Origin: Paenibacillus catalpae
Lineage (GTDB): Bacteria > Bacillota > Bacilli > Paenibacillales > Paenibacillaceae
DNA: 64,000 bases
Reading direction: 5' to 3'
NCBI RefSeq assembly: GCF_900112695.1
Contig: NZ_FOMT01000001.1
Location: 1,178,001-1,242,000 of the forward strand
Positions 1 through 8,397 of this stretch are shown here, piece by piece; position 1 is the stretch's first letter; the number at the start of each line of letters is the position of its first letter. Made by a program: the position numbers and the translations under genes. The notes beneath the pieces are model-generated. The model made no database searches, was not told the origin of the DNA, and saw only the letters and a list, made by a program, of their open reading frames with translations.

Positions 1-64
1 CTATGCCGATTAGGATGATGATTAAATGTCTGGCGAGACGAGACAGGTTATTTCGCATCGTCAT
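1..64 (-). CDS. Sugar ABC transporter permease, MalG type (5' end only)
   Basis: Only the first 21 codons are inside the window; the gene runs off the left edge. The start is the ATG at 64, placed about 9 bases after a GGGAGG that overlaps the stop of the preceding permease gene; another ATG at 70 is too close to that site. The visible N-terminus is short and basic and then turns hydrophobic (LIIILIGI), as expected for the first membrane helix of the second permease of a carbohydrate ABC importer. Family assignment rests mainly on position after a MalF-type permease. Confidence 0.6.
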   Translation of the reverse strand, partial: MTMRNNLSRLARHLIIILIGI

Positions 65-70
65 GCCCAT

Positions 71-976
71 CTACCTCCCTTCCTTGCCGTCGCCGTAGAA
101 CACCCAATACTTCGAGGTGACGAACACGATGGCCGTGAAGATGGCAATGATCAGAAGCATAATCCAGGCAAGCGCGGAGGCGTAACCCATATCGAAATAC
201 GAGAAGCCTTTCAAATACAGATACAACGTGTAGAACATCGTCGCATCGAGCGGTCCTCCCCGCCCGTCTCCAATCATGAAGGCCGGCGTAAACGCTTGGA
301 AGGAGTTAATAATGCTCATAATCAGATTGAAGAAAATGACTGGCGACAGCAGCGGCAGCGTAATCCGGAAAAATTGCCGCAGCTTGCCGGCTCCGTCTAC
401 CTCGGAAGCCTCGTACAAATCGGCAGGTATTTGCTTGAGTCCAGCCAGGAAGATAACCATCGCCGATCCGAATTGCCAGACGGAGAGCGTCACAATCGTA
501 TAGACGATATAGTCGGGATGAGAGATCCAGGACGGTCCTTCGATACCGATGCGGGCGAGCAGTTGATTGACTACCCCTGTCCCTTCGAACAGCTGCCGCC
601 ACACGATCGCAATCGCGACGCTGCCTCCCAGCAGTGAGGGCAAATAATAAACGGTCCGGTAGATGCCCAGCGCGCGAATACCTTTGTTCAGCGCTATGGC
701 GACAAGCAAGGCGAAGATCAGCCGCAGCGGCACTGACAGGAAGACATAAGTGAACGTAACGGTAAGCGATCTGGTAAACGTGCTGTCCTCGGTAAAGATG
801 GCGAGATAGTTGCTGAGACCGATCCAGTTAGGCGGACTAAGCAGATTGAATTTGGTCATCGACAGGTACAAGGAACCGAGCATCGGACCAAGCGTCAGGC
901 AAAAAAAGCCGAACAGCCAAGGCAGCAAGAAGGTATATGCGGTCAGATTGTCCGAAGCTCCCGGTGGCTTGCGCAT
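71..976 (-). CDS. Sugar ABC transporter permease, MalF/UgpA type
   Basis: A 301-residue membrane permease of the binding-protein-dependent sugar importer family, forming half of the membrane channel. About six hydrophobic helices are visible, and the EAA loop that docks the ATPase reads YEASEVDGAGKLRQFFRITL near residue 190. The ATG at 976 follows AAAAGGAGG by 9 bases; an upstream in-frame extension of 30 residues lacks a ribosome site and looks spurious. The neighbour downstream is the second permease; upstream lies a YesN/YesM-type regulator pair. No ATPase is nearby, which is usual in Bacillota, where a shared MsmX-type ATPase serves many sugar importers. The substrate cannot be read from the sequence. 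Confidence 0.9.
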   Translation of the reverse strand: MRKPPGASDNLTAYTFLLPWLFGFFCLTLGPMLGSLYLSMTKFNLLSPPNWIGLSNYLAIFTEDSTFTRSLTVTFTYVFLSVPLRLIFALLVAIALNKGIRALGIYRTVYYLPSLLGGSVAIAIVWRQLFEGTGVVNQLLARIGIEGPSWISHPDYIVYTIVTLSVWQFGSAMVIFLAGLKQIPADLYEASEVDGAGKLRQFFRITLPLLSPVIFFNLIMSIINSFQAFTPAFMIGDGRGGPLDATMFYTLYLYLKGFSYFDMGYASALAWIMLLIIAIFTAIVFVTSKYWVFYGDGKEGR

Positions 977-1078
977 GGCATCGCGCCTCCTTTTCTCATA
1001 AGCGGTTGTGGTATGGGTTAAGCATACCGCCCCATGCGCATGACCGGAATTCGATTTCTTCGGCATCTCGTTTTCAAT

Positions 1079-2665
1079 TTATTCAGGTCGCTTCTGCCGA
1101 TACTCCGAAGGGCTCAACCCATATACCCGTTTGAACTTGGAGCTGAAGTAGCTGGCATTCGAGAATCCGGTCAGCTCCGCAATGTCCCACAGACTCAGTT
1201 CCGTCTCCTCTAGCAGCCTGGTGGCCTGCTTCATTCGAACGTCGGTTACGTATTGAATGAACGTCTTGCCTGCCTTCGCCTTGAACAGCTCGGAGAAGTA
1301 CGAAGGGTGATAGTTGAAACGTTCGGCGATCATCGATAAATTCAAGTCGATCATGTAGTTCTCGTCGATATATTGCCTTACGGCTTCAATGAGCGAGGAC
1401 TCCCCCCGCTCCTCGGACGCATGGTGGCGATCGGCTATCCGACAAGCGATCGGCATGAGGAAGCCGCTTGCTTTGTCCACCGAGTCAAGGCCCAGCACTT
1501 TCTCGGGACGAAGCCACAGCTGCTCACCGTCTTCCAATGCGGCACGGGTAGCATGGGCAAGCGCTTCAAGCATGAGATACAGCTGAAAAATCACTTTTGT
1601 GAACCGCGACCGCGAGATCTGAAACGCTTCTTCCAGCTCGCGTCTTAACGTACACTCGAAGGATGCGATATCTCCCCGTTGGACGCAGCTGCGCAGCACT
1701 TTCACCGTATCCTCGGACAGCGCAGCTTGTCCTTCCGCCGCGCCCCGCGCCGCATCGTGCATCCCCCGGTCGGCCAGATTCCACGTCAGCAGCGCGGACA
1801 TGTAGCCTTCGCTCCAATGTTTGAGGCCCATTACGGAATGACCGATGCCAATGAACGGCTCCATGCCGATATAAGCCGATACATTCCTCTTTAACGATTC
1901 GGTTAATAACGCGAGTTCTTTGTCATCCAGGATAGAGATGATATGGACCAATCCCGGGTAGCTTGAATCGCGGAACAAGTTGGCCGATTCGCCGTATGCG
2001 CTCAAGCTTTCGCGGCAGACCAGCTCGAACGGCAGATGCATCTTTTCAGGTGACCGGTCTTGGGCTGGCTGATTGTCATTGTATGCGAGCGGCCGAAGTC
2101 CGACCGTCAGGAATCGGACTGGGCAGGCGTCCCATTCACCTAGCTGGAACAGCTTGGCTCGCTCGAGCCGTTCGCGTTCATGGGCGAAATTCTCTTTGAC
2201 GAGCTGAACGATGTATTGCTCCTTCATCTCTTTGTAATATTGCGACAACCGCCATTGCATAGCCGAAGCCTCGTTCTTCTCGGTCCGCTCGTCGTCAAGC
2301 TCCTTGCGCAGCCGCGTCAGTGCCTCGCTTAATTCATCCCGGGCTACCGGCTTAAGCATAAAATCCCGGGCTTGATGGCGTACGGCAGCTTTCGCGTATT
2401 GAATATCCTCATAGCCTGTAATGACGAGCAGCCGAAGCTCCGGATAACGCATCTCGCAAGCCTCGAGCAGGGAAACGCCGTTCATGAGCGGCATATTCAT
2501 ATCCGTAATCACGATATCGAACGCCTTTTCCGCCAGCATCGCCATCGCTTCGGCGCCGTTTCCCGCTTCCCCCGCAATCAAAAAGCCCAGCTTCTCCCAA
2601 TTGACTTTGAGCTTTAAGCCCTGCCGGATTTCCGGTTCGTCATCCACGATCAATACTCGGTACAT
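1079..2665 (-). CDS. Response regulator with AraC-type DNA-binding domain (YesN-like)
   Basis: A 528-residue two-component regulator. The N-terminal receiver domain (about 1-120) has the acidic pair Asp8/Asp9, the phospho-acceptor Asp55 (VITDMNMP) and the conserved Lys in FMLKPV. A long middle region is followed by an AraC double helix-turn-helix at about 430-528 (LSMIAERFNYHPSYFSELF and DIAELTGFSNASYFSSKFK). The ATG at 2665 is chosen because the receiver begins at once and GGAGGA lies 8 bases upstream; longer readings are not supported. The gene overlaps the end of the sensor kinase gene by 26 bases, so the two are translationally coupled. It probably activates the downstream sugar importer genes. 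Confidence 0.93.
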   Translation of the reverse strand: MYRVLIVDDEPEIRQGLKLKVNWEKLGFLIAGEAGNGAEAMAMLAEKAFDIVITDMNMPLMNGVSLLEACEMRYPELRLLVITGYEDIQYAKAAVRHQARDFMLKPVARDELSEALTRLRKELDDERTEKNEASAMQWRLSQYYKEMKEQYIVQLVKENFAHERERLERAKLFQLGEWDACPVRFLTVGLRPLAYNDNQPAQDRSPEKMHLPFELVCRESLSAYGESANLFRDSSYPGLVHIISILDDKELALLTESLKRNVSAYIGMEPFIGIGHSVMGLKHWSEGYMSALLTWNLADRGMHDAARGAAEGQAALSEDTVKVLRSCVQRGDIASFECTLRRELEEAFQISRSRFTKVIFQLYLMLEALAHATRAALEDGEQLWLRPEKVLGLDSVDKASGFLMPIACRIADRHHASEERGESSLIEAVRQYIDENYMIDLNLSMIAERFNYHPSYFSELFKAKAGKTFIQYVTDVRMKQATRLLEETELSLWDIAELTGFSNASYFSSKFKRVYGLSPSEYRQKRPE

Positions 2666-4457
2666 GCGCATGCTCCTCCCGGATCGGTAATATAAGTTCA
2701 ATGACCGTGCCTTCGCCCGGCACCGACTCGATATGCAAATCAAAAAGCTCTCCGTAGTACAGCCTGCAGCGGGCAAGCACGTTTCCTAGTCCAATTTCCC
2801 GACTGCGGCTGGTCAGCATCTGATCCAGCTGCACGCTGACTGACTGGTCCTTCAATTTGACAAGCAGCTCCTCAGGCATACCCGGACCGTTGTCCGAGAC
2901 CGATAACCGGAGCTGACCGTTATGTCGACTGATCCGGATATGGACGATGGCCTTAGGCGATTGCCGAAAGCTGTATTTAACCGCATTCTCGATCAGCGGC
3001 TGGAGGATGAACTTGATGATCATTACTTTCTCCAACCCTTCATCGGCTTCCATCGTGACATGCAGCTTATCGCCGAAACGGACTTCAAGAATCGACAAAT
3101 AGTCCTGCACATAGTTCAGCTCTTCCTTAAGCCTGATCACGTCGTCGCTGATCCGCAGCGAGAAACGAAGCATCTTGCCCAGGGACTCTATCACGTCGAC
3201 CGTATCGTCCGTCCTCTTCTGCATGGCAAGGGAGCTCATTAGTTCCAGCGTATTGAACAGAAAATGAGGATTGATCTGCATTAGCAGCGCCTTGTACTCC
3301 GCCTGCTGGCGAAGCAGCTTGAGCTCGAACTCGGTCTGGATATGGCTGCGCAGCTGGCCGACCATTTTGCGAAACGTCATCGTCACAAAGCTTACTTCGC
3401 TTTTGACGCTGCGCACGGTTGGAATCCGTTCCTCCGCGCCTGCGAAATCGCCCCGCTGCACATGACGCATCGCCAAGACCAAGCGCGTGAGCGGCCTCGT
3501 AATGCCGTGCGATAACCATATGGCAATGAAAACGGATACAAGAAATAGTAAAATAGCGAATGTGACAATGCTGTCGCGCAGCGTATACAATTTCCCATAC
3601 AAATCCACTTCGCTTACGAAGCCAACCAGCATCCAGTCGGTGCGCCCCAGCTTTTTGTACACCACAATATCGTCGCCTTTCGCTTGGCCGGAGGTATACT
3701 CTACGCCTTGCTTCTGCCGCTCGCCGCTCAGCTTCTCGATAAGTTCCGTCTTATCGGCATGCTGCCCGTATTCCGCCTGGGACAGCATTGGACCAAGCAG
3801 TTCATTCAGCAGGAAGATTGTTCCGCTCTCCCCGAGATGGATGCGGTTAAGCGGATCGAGCAAATACGCCGAGCTGATGTTGACCTTCATCACGGTCTTG
3901 GCCAATGCAGGCTCGAATTGGCCGATCGGCATCAGCAGGCTGATGACCGGCTTATTGTAGTATTGCTGCGAATAGGGGTCCAGGTGCGCAGGTACCCATC
4001 GGACGCTTCGCTCTTTGAAATCCCGGTACCACGCCTCTTCTTTGAAAGAGGGATCGAAAGCGACTTCGTTGTTCATCCCTATTCGAAGACCGTCCTCCCG
4101 GTAGATGAATACAGAGGAGACGATCGAATAATTGTTCGTCGTCTGGGTCAGGAATCGGCTGAACGTAATGTTCGCGAGACTTTTCTCCCCGGGCGACAGG
4201 TTGGGGTCCGTTATCGTAAGCTCCCAGCGATGGGTCAAATCGCTGTTGAAGACGAGTGACGAGAAATCATACATTTGCGACTGCGCCATATCGATAAACG
4301 AGCCGTACTCGTCCATTTTTTCTAATGCAGACGATTCAACATAAGAGCGAATGATCGCGCGCGATTCTTTGAAGAGCAGAAGCGTCATGACTCCGAAGGA
4401 CAGCACGAACAGTAGCACGAATGCGATAATCAGGCGGCTTTTGAGCGAATACAGCAT
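2640..4457 (-). CDS. Sensor histidine kinase (YesM-like, His_kinase family)
   Basis: A 605-residue membrane sensor. A first helix (about 8-30) is followed by a large extracellular sensing region of about 260 residues (Cache-like in length), a second helix near 290-315 (IVTFAILLFLVSVFIAIWL), a HAMP linker, then the LytS/YesM-type kinase core with His398 in the box QINPHFLFN and an ATPase domain with the loop DNGPGMPEEL. The ATG at 4457 follows GGGAG by 8 bases; a GTG three codons earlier sits directly against that site. It forms a pair with the YesN-like regulator and probably senses an extracellular sugar or the loaded binding protein of the adjacent importer; the ligand is unknown. Confidence 0.93.
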   Translation of the reverse strand: MLYSLKSRLIIAFVLLFVLSFGVMTLLLFKESRAIIRSYVESSALEKMDEYGSFIDMAQSQMYDFSSLVFNSDLTHRWELTITDPNLSPGEKSLANITFSRFLTQTTNNYSIVSSVFIYREDGLRIGMNNEVAFDPSFKEEAWYRDFKERSVRWVPAHLDPYSQQYYNKPVISLLMPIGQFEPALAKTVMKVNISSAYLLDPLNRIHLGESGTIFLLNELLGPMLSQAEYGQHADKTELIEKLSGERQKQGVEYTSGQAKGDDIVVYKKLGRTDWMLVGFVSEVDLYGKLYTLRDSIVTFAILLFLVSVFIAIWLSHGITRPLTRLVLAMRHVQRGDFAGAEERIPTVRSVKSEVSFVTMTFRKMVGQLRSHIQTEFELKLLRQQAEYKALLMQINPHFLFNTLELMSSLAMQKRTDDTVDVIESLGKMLRFSLRISDDVIRLKEELNYVQDYLSILEVRFGDKLHVTMEADEGLEKVMIIKFILQPLIENAVKYSFRQSPKAIVHIRISRHNGQLRLSVSDNGPGMPEELLVKLKDQSVSVQLDQMLTSRSREIGLGNVLARCRLYYGELFDLHIESVPGEGTVIELILPIREEHAHVPSIDRG

Positions 4458-4760
4458 ACGAGACACTCCCTTAACGGTGCAGCGAATACAAGACTATTGG
4501 CTGCAACTCCTAATGATGAAGATTATTGTCGTGGCAGATCTGCCTGTGTCCCTTATTGTAAGCGCGTTTTTGCAAGAAAAGCTATACCGATCTTAGCTTG
4601 CCTACGGCTGGATTCTACTTTACATATTTTTTTAATGTCATAGCCGGCCTTGGACGCTTGTCAGAACGCTTTGTGTCCAGTGAAAATAAAGTTTTAGACT
4701 GAACAATTTGATTTAACGGGGCTTATGAGGTCATAAATAGTTAGCTTTCAATAATTAAGT
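4458..4760. other. Intergenic region upstream of the yesMN-like pair
   Basis: About 300 AT-rich bases with no supported gene on either strand. It must carry the promoter of the sensor-kinase/regulator genes, but no convincing -35/-10 pair stands out. The left border is the kinase ribosome site and the right border is repeat A copy 1. Confidence 0.4.
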
Positions 4761-4862
4761 ATTAGACTGGCACAAAAAATCAAACAGCGGCGGACCAAGA
4801 CTGAATAATAAAGTCTTAGACTGCCGCTGTTGTCATTCAACTAACGTTTCCCGTTAGTTGAA
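4761..4862 (-). repeat. Repeat A, copy 1 (hairpin with palindromic arm)
   Basis: The central stem is AACAGCGGC at 4783-4791 pairing with GCCGCTGTT at 4823-4831, with an inner stem AAGACT/AGTCTT. The distal arm at 4836-4862 is an almost pure palindrome: TTCAACTAACG, five bases, CGTTAGTTGAA. It lies about 100 bases past the stop of the minus-strand tyrosinase gene, where a terminator would be expected. Its hairpin sequence is shared with copy 14 (20392-20489). Confidence 0.8.
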
Positions 4863-4963
4863 TCAACTGCCTTGAGCAATTTCATCAAACGTAACTTGAT
4901 CTTACCAACTCCTTGTGAAGCGGAATTGCCCCCACAAATCAGCTTAAACAGACCAAAGCCCGC

Positions 4964-5476
4964 TCACCGAGCGGACTTCACGGTCTTTGTCTTTGTCTCT
5001 TTGCTCTTGTTCAGCTGCTGGTACTTCCTCCACCATCGGTCGATCAGGCCATGCCAGCGATAGAATAGGGTGCTTCTAGGGGATCTAAGGATCACTCCGA
5101 AATCTGGGTCTCCGTAAACCTCCGAGCCGAGGACATGAATGGAGTCGTGGAGAGAGGACGTCAGAAGAAAACGGCCCAGTTCATCCGAGGACTTGAACGA
5201 GCCCAGACGCTTCACCATACGATCCTCGGCTTCCTGCAGCTGGCTGTCCCAGCCGGGAGTGGCTTTGACAGCCGATGGGATCCGGGACCACGCCGTCACT
5301 CTTTGGTGATCGAGCCCTTGACCCTTATACCATCGCAGGACTTTTCTTAAAAACCTTCGATGAAACCGAAGGAACGAAATGCCGTCGCCCGAATGCACAT
5401 CCCGATTCATATGGCTCATATGCCATCGGGCATGCTCATCCATAAGCCTTTGGGGGAAGTTAGGGATCTTCGCCAT
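4964..5476 (-). CDS. Compact tyrosinase-family copper protein
   Basis: A 170-residue protein with a full set of candidate type-3 copper ligands. CuA: His15/18/22 region, His28 and His39, the last in FLRFHRRFL, the equivalent of the family F-x-x-WHR-x-x-L. CuB: His110 and His114 (SLHDSIH) and His142 in LFYRWHGLIDRWW, matching the family F-x-H-H-x-x-(V/L)-D-R-x-W. Tyrosinases oxidise phenols to quinones using oxygen. At 170 residues it is much shorter than the usual bacterial size of about 270-300. No signal peptide is seen. The ATG at 5476 has AAAGAGG 8 bases upstream; a longer in-frame reading lacks a site. The C-terminus is very Lys/Thr rich. A role in spore or melanin pigmentation is inference only. 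Confidence 0.78.
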   Translation of the reverse strand: MAKIPNFPQRLMDEHARWHMSHMNRDVHSGDGISFLRFHRRFLRKVLRWYKGQGLDHQRVTAWSRIPSAVKATPGWDSQLQEAEDRMVKRLGSFKSSDELGRFLLTSSLHDSIHVLGSEVYGDPDFGVILRSPRSTLFYRWHGLIDRWWRKYQQLNKSKETKTKTVKSAR

Positions 5477-5732
5477 ATGCTTCATCCTCTTTTTGTATAA
5501 TACACTCGTTTCTGCATTTTCATATGGGTGCTTCTCTAACATGTATATGTCAGAGTGCTGGCGTTGGCTTGGGCAATTGCCACCTCCCTGTTATCCCCTA
5601 CTCCACTTCCAGAGACGTATAGATGATCAGGGTGCCCCAACCCTGCTACCGCTCGGTAAAATCCTTAATGAACACAACGACAACAGACAATCTTACTGGA
5701 CAACCACTAATTAAACACATTCGAAGGGGCAC

Positions 5733-5825
5733 ACAACAATCTGCCCGTTAACACAATGAAGCCACCGATTGCTCGGCAGCTTCGTCCGTTACTTATTTAA
5801 CTATCGTTCTTACGTTAGGTTAATA
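5733..5825 (-). repeat. Repeat A, copy 2
   Basis: Left arm contains CTGCCCGTTAACACAATGAA, the hairpin pairs GAAGCcaCCGA with TCGGcaGCTTC, and the right arm is AACTATCGTTCTTACGTTAG. It sits 45 bases past the stop of the minus-strand gene ending at 5870. The two arms are diverged direct repeats. Confidence 0.75.
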
Positions 5826-5869
5826 ACGACACAGTTACCATCTAATACTCTAATTTAACAAATCCTATT

Positions 5870-6121
5870 TCAAACCTCTTGCCATCGATCTTTTTCCACT
5901 TCTTTAAATGTATAAATCTTTTTGTTTGCTTGTCCCTTAATATAATGAACACCATTTTCTGTCCATTCTTGTAATACAGACAGTACCAGCTTGTTAGGAA
6001 GTTGCGACGGCTGCTCTACATACTTCCCTTTTATTTGAATTACAATACTATAAATTGGGATAATTATCCACGTTATCCTGCCCTTTAGCTTAATAAAAAG
6101 GAACAGCTGCCGCTCTGGCAA
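5870..6121 (-). CDS. Small hypothetical protein whose N-terminus is encoded by repeat A
   Basis: An 83-codon reading frame with no recognised family. The first 15 or so residues (MPERQLFLFIKLKGRIT) are the translation of repeat A copy 3, so either the start lies further in or the repeat has been inserted over the original 5' end. The remainder has one hydrophobic patch (TWIIIPIYSIVIQI) and a polar C-terminal half rich in Lys, Glu and aromatic residues (HYIKGQANKKIYTFKEVEKDRW). No good ribosome site precedes the first ATG. It may be the truncated remainder of a longer gene; treat as hypothetical. Confidence 0.4.
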   Translation of the reverse strand: MPERQLFLFIKLKGRITWIIIPIYSIVIQIKGKYVEQPSQLPNKLVLSVLQEWTENGVHYIKGQANKKIYTFKEVEKDRWQEV

Positions 6122-6164
6122 ACTGCTCCTGAATAGCTGAACTATCGTTCACCGTTAGTTCAAT
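6071..6164 (-). repeat. Repeat A, copy 3
   Basis: Left arm TTATCCTGCCCTTTAGCTTA, central hairpin GGAaCAG...CTGcTCC, right arm GAACTATCGTTCACCGTTAG. It provides the TAA stop (6155-6157) of the next gene and overlaps the 5' end of the preceding small frame. It is closest to copy 16. Confidence 0.82.
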
Positions 6165-6448
6165 CCAGAACGCTTATTCAGAACTAAAGTCATGCAAGCT
6201 ATAAACAGAATACCACCAAGGCCTAATAGAATGCCTCCACTCCACTTAATTTGTTCTATAAACCCTTGCAACATGATATTGTACTGGCCTGTATCCATAC
6301 TGCCCTGCATTTTCTCAATCATATATTCACTCACTTTTTCAGTGCCCCATAAAACAGAGTTATTTAATTGTATATAACCCACGATTATTACGACTATTGA
6401 GATAGCTAGTAAAAATTGCACAACGACTTTATTATTTACTTTCAACAC
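6155..6448 (-). CDS. Small two-helix membrane protein, unknown function
   Basis: A 97-residue protein with two hydrophobic helices (about residues 8-27, VVQFLLAISIVVIIVGYI, and about 68-90, SGGILLGLGGILFIACMTLV) flanking a polar loop of about 40 residues. Start is GTG at 6448, preceded by GGGGGG 5 bases away; a longer in-frame reading begins inside repeat A copy 4 and is not believable. The stop codon TAA is part of repeat A copy 3. No family is recognised. The gene is sandwiched between two repeat A copies, both in the terminator position for minus-strand genes. Confidence 0.6.
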   Translation of the reverse strand: MLKVNNKVVVQFLLAISIVVIIVGYIQLNNSVLWGTEKVSEYMIEKMQGSMDTGQYNIMLQGFIEQIKWSGGILLGLGGILFIACMTLVLNKRSGLN

Positions 6449-6518
6449 TATAACCCCCCATAAAATGGTTATTCTTTCATGCATCCGTGTATACGAGTTT
6501 GAGGCTAGAATAGTTGCA

Positions 6519-6613
6519 GTTGCGCTGCCCTTTAGCTTAACAAAAAAAAGCAACCGGACGTAATGTGCCGGCTGCTGTCGTGTTGCTGAACTAATGTTAA
6601 CCGATAGCTTAAC
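6519..6613 (-). repeat. Repeat A, copy 4
   Basis: Left arm CTGCCCTTTAGCTTAAC, run of eight A (a T-run on the minus strand), hairpin AGCA-a-CCGG...CCGG-c-TGCT, right arm GAACTAATGTTAACCGATAGC. Reading on the minus strand this is hairpin plus T-run, the layout of an intrinsic terminator. Nearly identical in its core to copy 12. No minus-strand gene now lies directly upstream of it. Confidence 0.85.
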
Positions 6614-6886
6614 GATATTTCTCCTTCAAAACCTCACTTGATCCCGCTGCGGCAGTGTACTTCTGAACTATCGTATCCTGTGCACTCACTCCCTAATCTT
6701 ATTCTTCAAATTCCATGATTAACTCCTGTGACCCTTTCATTGCTTCCGTATTGTCTTTCGCTGGTCTTGTTATCATATATCCGTTTAATGAAGAATGGCG
6801 TCATAAAATTTTATTTTTAAAATGATGTGGCTTTTTACCTCCCTCCGGTGTCTAATGAATTGTAAGTTCAGGAGGAGGTACTACTG

Positions 6887-8125
6887 GTGTCACGAGCTCA
6901 AGACAAAAAGAAAATCCCTGTTCTTCCGGAGGAGCAGGAGCACATCCAGCATTTCGAAGCTATTTATAATCAATATCGAGATAGAATTCGAAATTATATT
7001 GCAGTAAAGACGAATTCGGCAACTGCCGATGACTTAACGCAACAAGCTTTTTTAAAAGCAATGGAAAACTTTCACTTGTTTAAGTGTAACTCCAGTTTAT
7101 TTACTTGGCTATTCAAAATCGCGCAAAATATTGTGAAAAACGAGTATCGAACGAGATCACGAAATAAAGAAATGGTGCACGAATTAATCGATTTTCATTC
7201 CCGATCGATCTCCCTCGATATTGCTAGAAATGTCGATATCCGTCTTGATATTAGTGCTGCATTAGCCCGATTGAATGAAATAGATCAGCAAATCATATCA
7301 TTGCGTTTTTTCGTCGACTGCACTTTATTGGAAATTTCCAAAATCATTGGGATGCCTGAAAGCGCAGTTAAGAACAGACTCTACCGTGCCTTAAACAAAC
7401 TAAAAAGAGAATTAAAAGAATGGGGTGACATTACAATAATGTCTATTAAAGAATTGATATCAATTGTGGATAAAAGCGAGTCTTCCTCCAAGAATGATGG
7501 TATGAATAAGGTATACCATGACTTATTTGAAGAGTTGAAAAGCAATGTAGATCGAATTATTACAACCTATCGTCATCGACCTTCTCAGAAAATCGCTATT
7601 GAGATCTATCCGGATCTGTCCACTTTTCATCAAGCAATAAACGAACCGAATGCGCCCAATTGGTTTATGGGAACCTATGAAGACAACAAAATTAAAATCG
7701 TATCCCCACTCAACCCAGGCCCTGAACATACGTATCAATCGGTACTTCGGCACACTATAAGCTTGTTTACGATGTGGTTAGTGAAGGATATCAATCCGTT
7801 GGCACCGAAATGGCTTACACACGGGCTCGGCGGGCATGAAGCCAAACAAATGTCACAAGAATATATCCAGTATAGTACCTCCGAAGCGATTCAAAATAAC
7901 GCTGTCCCTAGCTTTCAAGCATTAACTAATGATACCTGGGATTTCGAGAAGATAGGGGGATATGGATTCTCGCACTTGATTGTAGAATATCTCATCCATT
8001 CATACAGTTTAGATGCGCTCAACAAATTCATACGCGATGCCATGGATTTTCAAGGCGCATTTCAAGTGTCGGAAGATGAGCTGCACGGGATGTGGGTGCA
8101 ATATTTAGAATCTAGGATATGTTAA
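6887..8125 (+). CDS. ECF-type sigma factor fused to a degenerate peptidase MA-like domain
   Basis: A 412-residue protein. Residues about 22-95 match sigma region 2 (FEAIYNQYRDRIRNYI, then DDLTQQAFLKAMENF), and about 125-178 match region 4 (IISLRFFVDCTLLEISKIIGMPESAVKNRL). The remaining 230 residues have the layout of the gluzincin peptidase MA family: a VLRH element followed by APKWLTHGLGGHE. In active members the first motif reads HExxH; here it is His289-Thr-Ile-Ser-Leu293, and the usual Glu of the second motif is replaced, so catalysis is unlikely. Start is GTG at 6887, with AGGAGGAGG upstream. No anti-sigma gene is adjacent; the extra domain may be a built-in sensor or inhibitor (inference). 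Confidence 0.82.
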   Translation: MSRAQDKKKIPVLPEEQEHIQHFEAIYNQYRDRIRNYIAVKTNSATADDLTQQAFLKAMENFHLFKCNSSLFTWLFKIAQNIVKNEYRTRSRNKEMVHELIDFHSRSISLDIARNVDIRLDISAALARLNEIDQQIISLRFFVDCTLLEISKIIGMPESAVKNRLYRALNKLKRELKEWGDITIMSIKELISIVDKSESSSKNDGMNKVYHDLFEELKSNVDRIITTYRHRPSQKIAIEIYPDLSTFHQAINEPNAPNWFMGTYEDNKIKIVSPLNPGPEHTYQSVLRHTISLFTMWLVKDINPLAPKWLTHGLGGHEAKQMSQEYIQYSTSEAIQNNAVPSFQALTNDTWDFEKIGGYGFSHLIVEYLIHSYSLDALNKFIRDAMDFQGAFQVSEDELHGMWVQYLESRIC

Positions 8126-8146
8126 ATTTTAATACTAGTATTTGAC

Positions 8147-8184
8147 CATAACAAAACCACCTTCGAAAAGGTGGTTTTGTTATG
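8147..8184 (+). terminator. Bidirectional intrinsic terminator after the sigma factor gene
   Basis: A perfect 15-base inverted repeat (8147-8161 with 8170-8184) around the loop TTCGAAAA; the stem carries four T/A pairs at the outer side, so it can end transcription from the sigma gene on the plus strand. Confidence 0.88.
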
Positions 8185-8269
8185 CTCTCCCTTAGCTTAA
8201 CAGTACACTATACATTGTTCTATCTAGTACAGCCTTATTGATTGAACTATAGTTCCCCGTTAGTTTAAT
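8185..8269 (-). repeat. Repeat A, copy 5 (decayed hairpin)
   Basis: Left arm remnant CTCCCTTAGCTTAACAG and a well kept right arm GAACTATAGTTCCCCGTTAG; the central stem is largely lost. It abuts the terminator at 8147-8184 and lies on the 3' side of the small membrane protein gene at 8398. Confidence 0.65.
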
Positions 8270-8397
8270 GCCCGAAGCGTGAATATATTGTTATTAGAAG
8301 TTTATGCCTTCCTGAGTAACCTTAAAAAATCTTTATTCTAATTTCAATAGTTAAGCTACGTTAATCTAAATCATCTTTGTTCTTTTTAGCACTTCGA

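Noticed and set aside
26-637. Open frame of 203 codons on the plus strand
   Set aside because: It lies antisense inside the MalF-type permease gene, lacks a ribosome site and has no family features.
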